A DNA stretch of 64,000 bases. Source: Fragilariopsis cylindrus CCMP1102 (Eukaryota > Bacillariophyta > Bacillariophyceae > Bacillariales > Bacillariaceae). Below, piece after piece: positions 53,933 through 64,000 of this stretch (position 1 is the first letter of the stretch; every line of letters starts with the position of its first letter). A model generated the notes under the pieces. It made no database searches. It was not told where the DNA came from and saw only the letters and a list, made by a program, of their open reading frames with translations. A program made the translations under genes and the position numbers. The stretch spans positions 34,827 to 98,826 of the forward strand of contig FMBT01000442.1 in the NCBI GenBank assembly GCA_900095095.1, in the 5' to 3' direction.

Positions 53933-55804
53933 TTACCCCCACGCATGCTGGATTGAGGTAATGATATCGGTACCATTTGTATCCCATCGTTTCAATCGTT
54001 CATACTGATCTATAGCTTTTTGATATTCTATCTCATCAAAAATATCTTCATCTCCATCATCATAAACGACGTACCATACCACTGTCTTGTTATTGGTGTT
54101 GTTGCTCATTCTACTTCCATTTCTATTTCTATCATAATCATCTTGTTTCTGTTGTAATCCCTTGACTATTACAGTACCAAAAAATGGTTTCGACCTAACG
54201 TTGCCAGTACATGATTCTGCTTTATCACTATTAAGATTATTATTCGTCGGTCTATATAAGAATTTCTTCGCTATCCTTCTTGGAAGATGATGATTCTCGC
54301 CGTGCGTGAAGTAGCTATAACTACTAGACTGCAATTCGTATTCGCTTCTTGTTGTTGTATTCGCACTCGACAATAATTTCGAATCTTGTTTGTTTGCTTT
54401 TACTATTGGCTTGGACTGTTTCTTCCTTTCTTGATGAGGAACTTTGTTATAGGGTGCGAGATTATTAAGTTCTCGTTTTCTAGTAGGTTTTCTAGTAGGA
54501 ATAGTAGTACATGTAGGAGGAGTTGCTGATGGACTACTATTACTACTACAAGACTCATCATTATCAAAGCAAATAGGAGGAGGAGAAGTAGCGGAGATGT
54601 TATTGCCTTCTTCTGCGGTTTTCCTTCTCTCTTCCTCCTCCTCTTGCGATGCTATTATACTCCTTCGAAGACTATATGAATGAGATATAGATCTTGTTGT
54701 TCCTTTTGCTTCCTTCGGTTTTCTTTTCCTGTACTTCCTGCGTGGCGCAGGAGCATTATTAGATAGAATAGTTGTTATTTCATCTTGTTTGATATCATCA
54801 GTGAATGATCTTTCTCCGATCATTGGGTTTATCCTTGATGTCTTGGGTCCTACATGTACCGGTATTGCAGGATGTGATGAATGTGAATGTTTTCGAACAA
54901 CGCTGTTGTTGACAATATCAGAAATCTTCATCGTTTGTTTGTTGTTCATTTCATCATCCTCATCCCGATTATTATTTTGATTACGATTATCATCATCGTT
55001 GTTGTTGCAACAGGTGTTGTTGCAACTTCCAGGATAATCATTACCGAATACAACAAAACTACTCCCATCAAGAAGATCAACATCATGATCTTCTTCGTGA
55101 TTCTTGTGATCATCATCTTGTTCTTGTTTTCCTTCTCCCATCGTAGTATATTTGTTTTGTGGATAAACTTCCGGGTGGTTGAAGATATCATTTAAGTTAT
55201 TGAATTTGTCACCATCATCCCCGATAATATCCATATCCATATTCATATCCAATAAGTCCACCTCAATAACTGTGGCTGTTGTAATACTACCTGTAGTAGA
55301 TTCTTCTTCCCAATCACTATCACAGTCATCACCACCATCCTGCCCATTATTATTTGCGCCACGAATGATATCTTCTAGGTCTTCCATTAGATTACCACTA
55401 CTACTTGCTACGGATGTTATCTTGTTCGTCCAATCATATTCTTCTGAAGAATCTACATTATCGTAGTAGTATTCGTCATTATGATCATGATCGTGACTAT
55501 CCTCATCCTCATCAGAAACTGAAACTCCTCTACTACTATCGGTTGTGCTGGTAGTACTATCCATAGTATTGGTTTGTTCTTCGTTTTCCCTATTGTTGTC
55601 CTTATTATTAAAGTTAATATTATCTATTACACTTCTTGGGTCATCGTTATGCTCGAAAGTAGCTTTGCGACTTCTGCGGTTGCGTTTTGGTACATTCTTG
55701 TTGTACTTCGTCTTCGTCTTCTTTTTCTTAAGGCTACTTCTAACACGCCCTCGAGGAAAAGTCATAGAACGACGAACACGAACGGAAGATCTCGTATTAA
55801 TCAT
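53933..55804 (-). CDS. nuclear-type protein with C-terminal Tudor-like domain
   Basis: A single frame of 623 residues. The N-terminus is Arg/Lys-rich (SLKKKKTKTKYNKNVPKRNR), likely nuclear. About 400 residues of acidic, Asn/Ser/Asp-rich disorder follow. Near the C-terminus KPFFGTVIVKG and WYVVYDDGDEDIFDEIEYQK form the beta-strand pattern of Tudor-like domains, where an aromatic cage reads methylated Lys or Arg. The stop is followed by the intergenic MITE region. I cannot identify a specific orthologue. Confidence 0.65.
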   Translation of the reverse strand: MINTRSSVRVRRSMTFPRGRVRSSLKKKKTKTKYNKNVPKRNRRSRKATFEHNDDPRSVIDNINFNNKDNNRENEEQTNTMDSTTSTTDSSRGVSVSDEDEDSHDHDHNDEYYYDNVDSSEEYDWTNKITSVASSSGNLMEDLEDIIRGANNNGQDGGDDCDSDWEEESTTGSITTATVIEVDLLDMNMDMDIIGDDGDKFNNLNDIFNHPEVYPQNKYTTMGEGKQEQDDDHKNHEEDHDVDLLDGSSFVVFGNDYPGSCNNTCCNNNDDDNRNQNNNRDEDDEMNNKQTMKISDIVNNSVVRKHSHSSHPAIPVHVGPKTSRINPMIGERSFTDDIKQDEITTILSNNAPAPRRKYRKRKPKEAKGTTRSISHSYSLRRSIIASQEEEEERRKTAEEGNNISATSPPPICFDNDESCSSNSSPSATPPTCTTIPTRKPTRKRELNNLAPYNKVPHQERKKQSKPIVKANKQDSKLLSSANTTTRSEYELQSSSYSYFTHGENHHLPRRIAKKFLYRPTNNNLNSDKAESCTGNVRSKPFFGTVIVKGLQQKQDDYDRNRNGSRMSNNTNNKTVVWYVVYDDGDEDIFDEIEYQKAIDQYERLKRWDTNGTDIITSIQHAWG

Positions 55805-56667
55805 TATGGGCGAAGGTAGAGGACGTCTTGTACTTGTACTTGTGAGTGTGGAGCGGGGAAGAAGGAAAACTAGATTGGGGATAGAAACGACGGCAACGCT
55901 TGCTATGAGTGTCGTCTACACTACTCCAGTGGTGTTATTGTTATTCTTTTTATTAGTATTATTACCGCATCCAGTATTCTCAGCGAAGCTAATGGGTTGA
56001 TGATTAGCTATGTTCGATAACTTCATTTCTTTGATAACCATGTTACACGAATACAAGAGTACTTTTTATTCCCATCCTGCAAGAAGGAACAGAAGGAATT
56101 ATTTACACTGCCTACAGTACTAACGCTAGTTCACGCACCGTTTGGGGGAGTATGAACGAATGAGATGCGTGTGCTTTAAAAGCAATAATAGCGGGTTCAA
56201 CGTCGATAGTAACGTTACAGTTTACAGTACAGTACGGAAAGAAGTTTTGTGCTTTTTTATAATTATTGTTTATGCATCCGTAGTATTTAGCAATAGAAAG
56301 TCCTGCCTAAATAATACTTTTTAGTTGACGCGACGGTTATATCTTATATTGATTCCTTCGTCTGTCGCCACAAAAACAAAAAAGAACAACGACAATGACA
56401 AACATATCAGGGCGCGCGTGAATTATTAGACCTGATTTTCTACTGGCGATGATTGAAGGAACTACGAGGTTCGAGCTCTTTTTATTGGGGGTCAAAGGAA
56501 TTTAGATTCCTTTCTACTAAATTTTTGCTTTTTGATCCGCCGACAATTAACTTGCATCAAATCTAAACCCAAAATCTATATCGACGATGACCGCATAGCA
56601 GCAATAGCAATAGCAATAGCAATAACATAGAACACAGAGAAGGCAGCCACAAACACAAAGTGCTATT
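55805..56667. other. divergent intergenic region
   Basis: These 863 bases lie between the Tudor-like gene and COG8. An (AGCAAT)n-like repeat lies at 56600-56623. No gene supported. Confidence 0.5.
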
Positions 56668-58689
56668 ATGACAGACGTCGTCGATGAACGTACTGCTGCA
56701 AAGGCTGGATTAGAAGCAGCAGAAGAAGAATTACAATCATTATGTGCATCTCATGCTGGAACATTTGTAGAAGTAGAACGACGTGGTCGGGCACTTGAAA
56801 TTTCATTAGATGAACTATTAAATACTGTAACGTCGGTAGAAAGTATGGTATCAACAACACAGCATGCATTAGAACAGGAAGAAGAAGATGGTCCAGGTCG
56901 TGAACGTGAAAATTCATTAGCAGCATTATCTGAAAAACATCGTGTCCGACGTCGAACTTTACTACAACATTCAAGTTTATTAGAATTATTAGAATTACCA
57001 TCATTGATGGATGCGTGCGTACGATCCAATTTATACGATGAAGCATTAAGTATTGCAGCATTTGCAAATACATTAGAACGACGACATACAACTGAAAAGA
57101 ATACAGTTGTCTTAAAGGTAATAGAACAAGTACGGTCCCGACAATCTGATTTACGTCGATACTTATTACATTCATTAAAGAATCATGTTACAATGCCGGT
57201 ATGTTTAGAAATTGTTACAGCCTTACGACGATTAAATTCAATTGACTTAGAACGACTACAATCATCATCGTCAACATCGTCAACATCGGGGGGTAATGAT
57301 AATAGTAGTAATAATATAGAACGTGTATTTGCGGCGATGGAATTATCACTTCAAGTTGACTTTTTAGAAGCACGTGATGGATGGTTGGATCAAACAACAA
57401 GTACAGGTACTACTGGGAACAATAATAGTAGTAATAATAATAAATTCCGAAGCTCAAAGATTCCACCACACCAACATTCATCATCCGAACAATTATTGGA
57501 TACTATTGAACGTTATAGAACGAGGTAAGTTATGTTACGTTAGAAATAAAGTGGTCTCTTTGATTCTGTTCTTGTATATATTACATATTACATATTTATT
57601 ATTTTGTACATTATACGTGTACTATGATTGTCTCACACTATTTTGTAATCGTTTACATTGATAACACATACTAAATATACAATTCTTAGAATGTTTGAAA
57701 TTGCTACTCAGTTTAATGCCATTTTTCGTGCCCAACAAACTTCCCATATTGTCAATGGTAATGGAAGCAGTAATAATAACAACAACGATATTCAAGTTTC
57801 GGTATCTCTATTAAGTATGTGGACATCCCGTCGGGTACATACCTTTTTGAAAATTCTTTCTTCTCAACTACAACTTATGGAAGATTCTGGGTCACTCCGA
57901 GATGCCCTGGATGCTTGTGTCTTCTTTACAGGTAGTATGGGTCGATTAGGTGCAGACTTTACCGCACAGCTTCCACCTTTATTTGAACAAAAGTTATTAG
58001 CTATTGTATTGCATAACTGGAAGGAGGGGACCAATCAACTAACTGAAACTCTAAAAATTTGTCGTGATGCCGGTGTAGCATCTCCTCTTTTCTCGTCTAC
58101 CACCGTGGTGGCGGCGTCAACATCGGATAACGGTGGTACCAGTGAAGGAGAAGACAACGATTCCACGTCTTCTTCTAGTGTCATGATGGCACCTCCTCGT
58201 CAATTGATGGCATTGCCACCATTGGGACGACTCGTTAACGCATGTTTAGTGGGTTTGAATGAATTACGTCGATGTTTGATGCCGGGGATCTTTTCCCAAT
58301 TAAGAACGGCCGTAGAGAAAGAGTTTCTACTTGAAGTGAAAAATATTCTGCACGCACACGAACGTGCTGTTATGACGCCTGGATTGAGAGGAGATGCTAC
58401 TAAACTCCGAGAGAATGCTAAGAAAATGAAAAATGTTACAAAAACAATAGTCTTTCCCTATGTACGAGGTGCTGTCGAATTATCGTTGGGAAATGTATCG
58501 GGTGCTAAAATACACTTTGACAAGTTAAAAGTCTTTCTGAATCCTCCAGCACCGCCAGCACTACCACCAGTGATACCAGAATCAATTGTTGAGGATACGA
58601 ACGAAGACAAAAAAGAAGAGGATAACAAGGATGAGGGAAATTCTGCAATTGTTGCTTCTGAACAAGCAGGAGATGAAAAATCTGATTAA
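56668..58689 (+). CDS. COG8: conserved oligomeric Golgi complex subunit 8
   Basis: Exons 56668-57524 and 57690-58689 (AG|A codon across the intron) give 618 residues, normal for the family. The Dor1-like region reads HSSLLELLELPSLMDACVRS, NLYDEALSIAAFANTLERRH, then LHSLKNHVTMPVCLEIVTAL. The second exon contains MFEIATQFNAIFRAQ and a helix-rich body with FTGSMGRLGADFTAQLPPLF. The protein belongs to the lobe B part of the COG tether, which captures retrograde vesicles at the Golgi. The tail is acidic and Lys-rich. Confidence 0.9.
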
Positions 58690-58772
58690 TTCGAAAGAAT
58701 GAATGAATGAATCAAGACGCGTTGAAATCATAGAAGAATATCGTTGTAAATGAGATTTTTTTAAATGTATAT

Positions 58773-60332
58773 TCATAATTCAGCTCTATTACGTTTCCAT
58801 TTATTAACAACCTTTGTACCGACCAATGACTTAAACGTAGATGATAATCGTTTGAAATTAATATCGTTATTATCTTTCTTTTTCATCTTCTTATTACTAT
58901 TATTATTTTTGGGTGACAATTCCTCAATTATTTGATCCAATCCATCTACTAATACTTCATAAAGGGATTCAATTTCATCATATGTTAACATTGGTTTCTC
59001 TTGTCGTTGCTTTGTTATTGGTAAGAAGACTGGATCAAACTCGTCGTCGATGTTGTTTCCTTCATCGTCGTCGTCGTCGTCATCATCGTCGTTGTACTCA
59101 TAATCATAATCATCTCTAAGCTGTTCAACGATCAAAAATAATGGTAAGCATAGTTCAGCGATTGTTGGTTTGTACTTGAGTGATGATGAACATCCAATTC
59201 TCACTGTATCGTCCACGTATTGTTCAATCGCAGTTCGAATCAAAAATAACGACGAAGAAGTAGTAGAAGAAGAACTACTAATGCTACTACTACTAATGCT
59301 CGACGATGATAACAATAATTCTTCTATACCAATCAAATCTAATGGTCGTTGTAAACACCATCGTCCTGCCATATAACTTGAAATTGGACTTTTGTTGTTG
59401 GAATTATCATGATTTCTTTCTATTAAAGATTGTAATTGTGATAATGATGTTATACCACCATTTAATGTAAAATTAATATTATTATCATGCTCTTGTGACA
59501 AATCAGATGCAATCCTTTCAACGAAATTATAATCTAATTTTGGTACAATCCGATTCTTTACTGGACTCAATCCAGATAATATTGCTGGTCTTGCATGTAA
59601 TATAATATGATTCGCTCCAGCATCATAAATAGTTGAAATATATTTCTTTAAATATTCATAATCAGTTTCATCTAATGGATAATGTTGTTCTGATTCATGA
59701 TCAAAAACTGCAATACGACATTTCACTGATATACCAGTATTTGATTGTCCTCCTCCTCGTACCAATCCTTCCCGTACAGATTGAACTAATTTCCCCGTTA
59801 AGGATGCGTCTTTCATAAGACTTGCTCCATACGTCGTTGATCCACCACTATCAATAGCTGGACAACCACAATTCAAATTGATCTCTCTAATATAATTATT
59901 ATTAATGTAATGTTGGACTGTATGTTGAACACATGATTGTAGTCTAGCTGGATCATTCGACCCCAGTTGTAGTACAAGATTATTATTATTGTTGTCGTAA
60001 TCAGTGGAAGAAGGAGATCCTATTCTTTTTTCTAATGCATCAAGTAAATATGATTCTGATGTCTGATATTGTTGTACTTGTTGCGTTTGTGTTGTTTGTA
60101 TGGTTGTTTTGGGATATATATCATCTAATTTTTCCATTTCTGTCCATTTAATAGATGACGGTGAAAGTAAATTGAATAATCTACGTAGAGATGAATTTGT
60201 ATATCCCTGCATCGGTGCAATATGGAATTGTTGCAGTTGCTGTTGCAACGCACTGATACATTCTAATATACAACATGGTAATAATACCAGTACTAGCCCT
60301 ACCACATTCGGGAGTTTCATGGTAGATAGCAC
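58773..60332 (-). CDS. tRNA-dihydrouridine synthase, DusA-like, with N-terminal signal
   Basis: Single exon, 519 residues. A hydrophobic leader (VVGLVLVLLPCCILECISAL) precedes the FMN-barrel. IAPMQGYTNSSLRRL and WTEMEKLDDI are followed by VLQLGSNDPARLQ and NLNCGCPAIDSG with the catalytic-type Cys in NCGCP. Then come ISVKCRI, HARPAILSGLSPVKNR, NFTLNGGITSL and YMAGRWCLQRP. The order and the HARPAxxxGLSPxxNR block are those of DusA, which reduces uridine 20/20a in tRNA D-loops with NADPH. The leader implies import, probably to the plastid or mitochondrion. An acidic insert lies before the C-terminal helices. Confidence 0.9.
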   Translation of the reverse strand: MLSTMKLPNVVGLVLVLLPCCILECISALQQQLQQFHIAPMQGYTNSSLRRLFNLLSPSSIKWTEMEKLDDIYPKTTIQTTQTQQVQQYQTSESYLLDALEKRIGSPSSTDYDNNNNNLVLQLGSNDPARLQSCVQHTVQHYINNNYIREINLNCGCPAIDSGGSTTYGASLMKDASLTGKLVQSVREGLVRGGGQSNTGISVKCRIAVFDHESEQHYPLDETDYEYLKKYISTIYDAGANHIILHARPAILSGLSPVKNRIVPKLDYNFVERIASDLSQEHDNNINFTLNGGITSLSQLQSLIERNHDNSNNKSPISSYMAGRWCLQRPLDLIGIEELLLSSSSISSSSISSSSSTTSSSLFLIRTAIEQYVDDTVRIGCSSSLKYKPTIAELCLPLFLIVEQLRDDYDYEYNDDDDDDDDDEGNNIDDEFDPVFLPITKQRQEKPMLTYDEIESLYEVLVDGLDQIIEELSPKNNNSNKKMKKKDNNDINFKRLSSTFKSLVGTKVVNKWKRNRAEL

Positions 60333-60774
60333 GGTAGTGTAGTTCAGTTGCCGATGAATGTCAACGTGGGGAGAGAAGCATACTGCTGTAATACTACAAC
60401 ATGTACTGTGTATGTAATCGTATCGATGAATCTACTAGTATGATAAATTGATGGCCGATGATGTTTTGTTCAGTAGGATACCCTGAGACAACATATATGT
60501 TTATAAAATGTCTTTAATTTACATAAATCCGGAGATTTAGAAGATTGCGTAGAAACTAACGTGTTTTATACTGAATCATACATTCTTTTGTTCTGTGGGG
60601 CCCGCGATTTTTTTGGCGCGTAAGGATGAATTCTTCGTGACTCGTGACACATCAAAAAAAAGCATATTATTTGTACTTCATACTTTTATGATCATACAGA
60701 TACATCATCGAATCATATATTAACCTGAATCAATCTTAAATCGAATCAACGTTAACCTACTACTTGCAGAAATA
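60333..60774. other. divergent intergenic region
   Basis: These 442 bases lie between the DusA-like and pyridoxal kinase genes. No other feature seen. Confidence 0.5.
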
Positions 60775-62112
60775 ATGGGCAGCAATAGCAATGACAAGAG
60801 CGACAGCAAGCGAGTACTATCTATTCAATCACATGTTGTATCCGGATATGTTGGTAATAAAGCGGCGGTCTTTCCGCTCCAACTCTTAGGCTTTGATGTA
60901 GATTTTGTCAATTCTGTTCATTTTTCTTGTCATACTGGTTATGAATTCTTTCCTCATGGTGAGGTAATGAATGGAGAACAATTACGTACGATATTGAAAG
61001 GACTTGAACTGAATGGATTGTTAGGAACAGAGAAACATAATAATAATAATAATAATAATAATACTAATAATGACAATGATGACGATAACGATAACGACAA
61101 CGGAGATGCTGATGATGCCATCGGGTCTATACTTACAGGCTACATTGGTAGTGTATCATTTTTAGAAGCTGTTGTTGAAGTCGTCGGTACTGTTAGAAAG
61201 TACAACCCAAATGCTAGATTTGTTTGTGATCCTGTTCTTGGTGATAATGGTCGATTCTATGTCCCAAAAGAATTAGTTGATGTATATAGAAATGTTGTCA
61301 TTCCTAAGGCTGACGTCGTTACTCCTAATCAATTCGGTGAGTTAAAAAGAAAATAGAGAACATAAAAACCATACCGAACGGTACTTTGTACAACAAGTAT
61401 TGGAATTATTGAATTGCATTACTGTATCTCAAATTTATTTACGACGACGAAGTTGAAATGGATTCATATTCGCATTGTGTATCTCATCTATTCCATTGCC
61501 TAATTTCTATTTTTTTTTAATCAAACAGAAACTGAACAATTAACTGGTATCAGAGTAGAATCGATCGACGATGCTCGTAAGGCTTGTGAAATGTTACATC
61601 AGATGGGACCTTCCGTCGTATTTATTACCAGTGCAATTCTACTAACAGAGGAGGAGGAAGAGGTGGTGTTGGACAATAACGTCAAACAACAACAAATATC
61701 ACAAAGCTCAACAACAAACAAAGATTCTTCGACAGATGATGCCGACGACGATAGTAACAAAAAAACTATCACAATAATCGCATCCAAACGTTGTAGCGAC
61801 GACGACGACGTCGATAAGAAGCAACAAAAAACAATGATGTGGAGAATCGATTGTCCATTAATTCCTGGTTCATTCACGGGGACGGGGGATGTTACTGCAT
61901 CATTACTTCTTGGACATTTAGAACATCATCCAAATGATTTACCACTTGTTATGGAAAAGGTTATTAATACTATGTATGTTTTGATACAACGAACACATGA
62001 ATCGAAAAGAAATACTGTCCGATCAAAGGAATTACGATTGATACAAAGTAAGGACATCATAGAGAATCCTCCATCAACTTTCAAGGCAACACGAATTGTT
62101 CTTGGTAAATAG
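60775..62112 (+). CDS. PDXK: pyridoxal kinase
   Basis: Exons 60775-61336 and 61529-62112 splice in frame (G|AA) to 381 residues. Motifs: VLSIQSHVVSGYVGNKAAVF at the N-terminus, GFDVDFVNSVHFSCHTGY, TGYIGSVSFL, VCDPVLGDNGRFYVP, VVTPNQFGETEQLTG across the splice, and GTGDVTASLLLGHL with the catalytic Asp. The enzyme phosphorylates pyridoxal, pyridoxine and pyridoxamine with ATP in the B6 salvage pathway. Poly-Asn/Asp (about residues 85-106) and acidic Gln/Ser inserts make it longer than the usual 310. Confidence 0.94.
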
Positions 62113-62476
62113 TTAGTTAAAAAAATCAATCAATCATTTTTAAGATTAGAGCTAGAAACAAACTCAAACTACTGGGGCGTTCTACTATTTTTTTAATATA
62201 TAGTTAGCTGCCGTTCCGCACAGTTCCCAGCTAACGTCGCAACGTATAAATTCAATCTCCCATCGCGTTAATTTAGATAAAGCGTTATACTAATAAGAGT
62301 GCGATATTGGATATTCCCTGGGCCCTGGGGCAAACTAACCGTTTTCAGAACAAAATATGATATAATTTCTTCCATCACTTCTCTATTAAATGTTATGATT
62401 AAGTTACAACTATTGAATAGACACTTTTATACATAGTTGTACTGTACAACAAGATAAAAATAGATCTAAAACTTTT
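62113..62476. other. convergent intergenic region, nothing seen
   Basis: These 364 bases lie between the convergent pyridoxal kinase and BRO1 genes. No supported feature. Confidence 0.5.
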
Positions 62477-63957
62477 CTAATCTTCACCTGCGTTGAGTTT
62501 TTCATGCAATTCACGAGCTAAGTCGCTATCGGTTCGTTCAAGTGCATTCTCTGGCATCGACAACAGAACAGGGTCGACATCAGCGAAGTGGTACTTTTCT
62601 ACCTTATTTAAACGTACACCCCGTTCTAATTTCTTGTCGGTAGGTACCGATCGAGGGACTGTTTCAAAGAATACATTTGAATTGTCCTTCTCCCATTCAC
62701 GTAAGACATTGCCCATGTGAGATCGTAGATCGTTCAAATCACCGGTCAAGGCTTGCAATGAGGGAATTTTAGCCACATCGGGCATTCCATTTTTAGTACT
62801 TGATATTTCTTCAGTTCGGAGATATACAGTCGATTCCGATAGAATGGCAATCGCAAGTCCGTAGTCACCCTGATCCCACATACTACGAGCTTGAAAATAA
62901 TAACACAAAGATTTTTGAAGTGTAATTTGAAAATTAACCAATGTAAAGAAGTCCTTTTCGATGCGTGACATCTGACTAAAAGCCTCCTTTCGCATATGAC
63001 TTATAAATTCGTCGAGTTGCTCTTCCACGCCCATGCACAATTTGGCAAGCAAGCTGTAGTTAGGTGTTCCAGGTTTGATTAAAACAGTTGCAATAGCCAT
63101 TTGTTGAGCGTTGGCTTGAAACATGATACTCAAACCCTTTGCCGTACTAGTGCAACATTCGACTGGTAGATCATCCTCATTGGTTTTAGAGCCACGTGCA
63201 ATCCATTTCGGTAGATGATCTTCTGCCAAGAATTGAAAAATACCAGCGGCTGCTGCATATTCGCGTGATGCGGCGGCAAATTCTCCAGCCATCGAGGATT
63301 CCGTTGCAACACCCGCTTTGCCCAAACCTTCGCATATGATACACATTGTAACGTCCATCATAATAGCTTCACTTTTAAAGTAATCCTCATTCGTTTCTAC
63401 TCCTGACTTCCATTCGAAGACTAATCGTTGATCAAGTCGGGCCATTTCTGGTTGGAATTTGCAACTCACAAGTATTTGATGAATGTAGGGTTGATACCGC
63501 TTCGGCCTCTGCAACGACCCGTTCGTGACTAACCTTATCGGACAGTACAGCATCCAGAAGCTTCTTTCGTTGATCATCTGCCTTTAGCATTAATTTTCGT
63601 GTTTTCTCGTGTTTACCCGTCGTCGCAAAGGATTCAGCGAAGGAAATTTTACGACCCCCGTTCATTTTTGGCACTCGAAAGCGATGGACTGCCGAAGCTA
63701 ATCTAATGGCCGAATCTGGATGACTCAAATCATTTTTCGGATTTTCCCACATAATTTGTCGTGATGCTATATATATGTAATATATATGTGTGTGTGTGTG
63801 TATGGACAGTGATTCTTGCTACTTGCTTTTTCCTACTAATCAATGCGTTTCGTATTCTCCAAGGATGTTCGTTTTATAATACGGATGATGACTTCTAAAT
63901 CTTTGTTTTGTCGTTACAGTGTATTTTGGAGCGAGCATCTTCACAATCATGTTTCAT
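62477..63957 (-). CDS. BRO1-domain protein, one frame break, probable short first exon
   Basis: The main body reads YIHQILVSCKFQPEMARLDQ, LVFEWKSG, AREYAAAAGIF-type helices, LMECC-like VECCTSTAKGLSIMFQANAQ, YFQARSMWDQGDYGLAIAIL and VLREWEKDN. This is the BRO1 boomerang fold that binds ESCRT-III in ALIX/Bro1 proteins. The upstream frame, starting MWENPKNDLSH at 63752, joins it at 63497-63500 if one extra G is ignored (AEAEA then YQPYIHQ). A likely first exon is 63957-63918 with a GT-AG intron 63917-63767 that preserves phase. The C-terminus lacks the V-domain of ALIX, so this is a BRO1-only type. The first exon is uncertain. Confidence 0.82.
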
Positions 63958-64000
63958 TTTAGTCTTGTTTATTCTTGATGTTCTATTGAGTCGTGCGGAA

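Noticed and set aside
56440-56500. GGTTCGAGCTC followed by TTTTT resembling a tRNA T-loop and Pol III stop
   Set aside because: No A-box, no D-arm and no acceptor stem pairing upstream.
56666-57175. Minus-strand frame opposite COG8 exon 1
   Set aside because: Leu/His/Met-rich shadow of the repetitive codons of COG8.

Overview
The window reads as nuclear DNA of a photosynthetic stramenopile, most likely a pennate diatom. This is inferred from several signs together. Short GT-AG introns (about 65-290 nt) interrupt otherwise compact genes. A predicted plastid sigma factor carries a signal peptide ending at an Ala|Phe cleavage motif of the ASAFAP type. Acidic, Asn- or Gln-rich inserts encoded by trinucleotide runs are common. 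Typical eukaryotic genes such as RPL27a, elongin C, presenilins, COG8 and a BRO1 protein are present, and genes lie on both strands with no operons. I have no species-level evidence.

Layout, 1-24 kb: N-terminus of a Ser-rich protein leaving the left edge (-), thioredoxin-like protein (+), two-exon DUF2306-like membrane protein (+), small NLS protein (-), a protein of six tandem ubiquitin-like domains (+), a CYTH/thiamine-triphosphatase-like protein (+), RPL27a (-), PRPP synthetase (+), a Na+/H+ exchanger in four exons (+), a plastid-type sigma-70 factor (-), a coiled-coil repeat protein (-) and elongin C (+).

Layout, 24-46 kb: a disrupted MAPKK-like kinase (-), a spastin-type AAA ATPase (+), a long acidic protein with a degenerate Nudix domain (-), a Myb/SANT-like repeat protein (-), a three-exon JTB-like membrane protein (-), a duplicated glutathione S-transferase locus with a MITE and an intervening plastid-type small membrane protein (+), and a 2,240-residue TFIIS-central/SPOC chromatin protein (-).

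Layout, 46-64 kb: a decayed retroelement, two tandem presenilin paralogues (-), a second MITE of the same family, a Tudor-like protein (-), COG8 (+), a DusA-like dihydrouridine synthase (-), pyridoxal kinase (+) and a BRO1-domain protein (-).

The genes are mostly unrelated housekeeping functions; no operon-like pathway cluster is visible. Three items stand out. The first is the matched pair of 210-215 bp TA-flanked foldback elements with CTTCCTCC termini. The second is the GST duplication carrying one of them. The third is a set of frame breaks in otherwise well conserved genes (PRPP synthetase, sigma factor, kinase, ubiquitin-like protein, BRO1), most easily explained by consensus indel errors except where they are clustered. 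Exon coordinates were worked out by hand from splice sites and reading phase.
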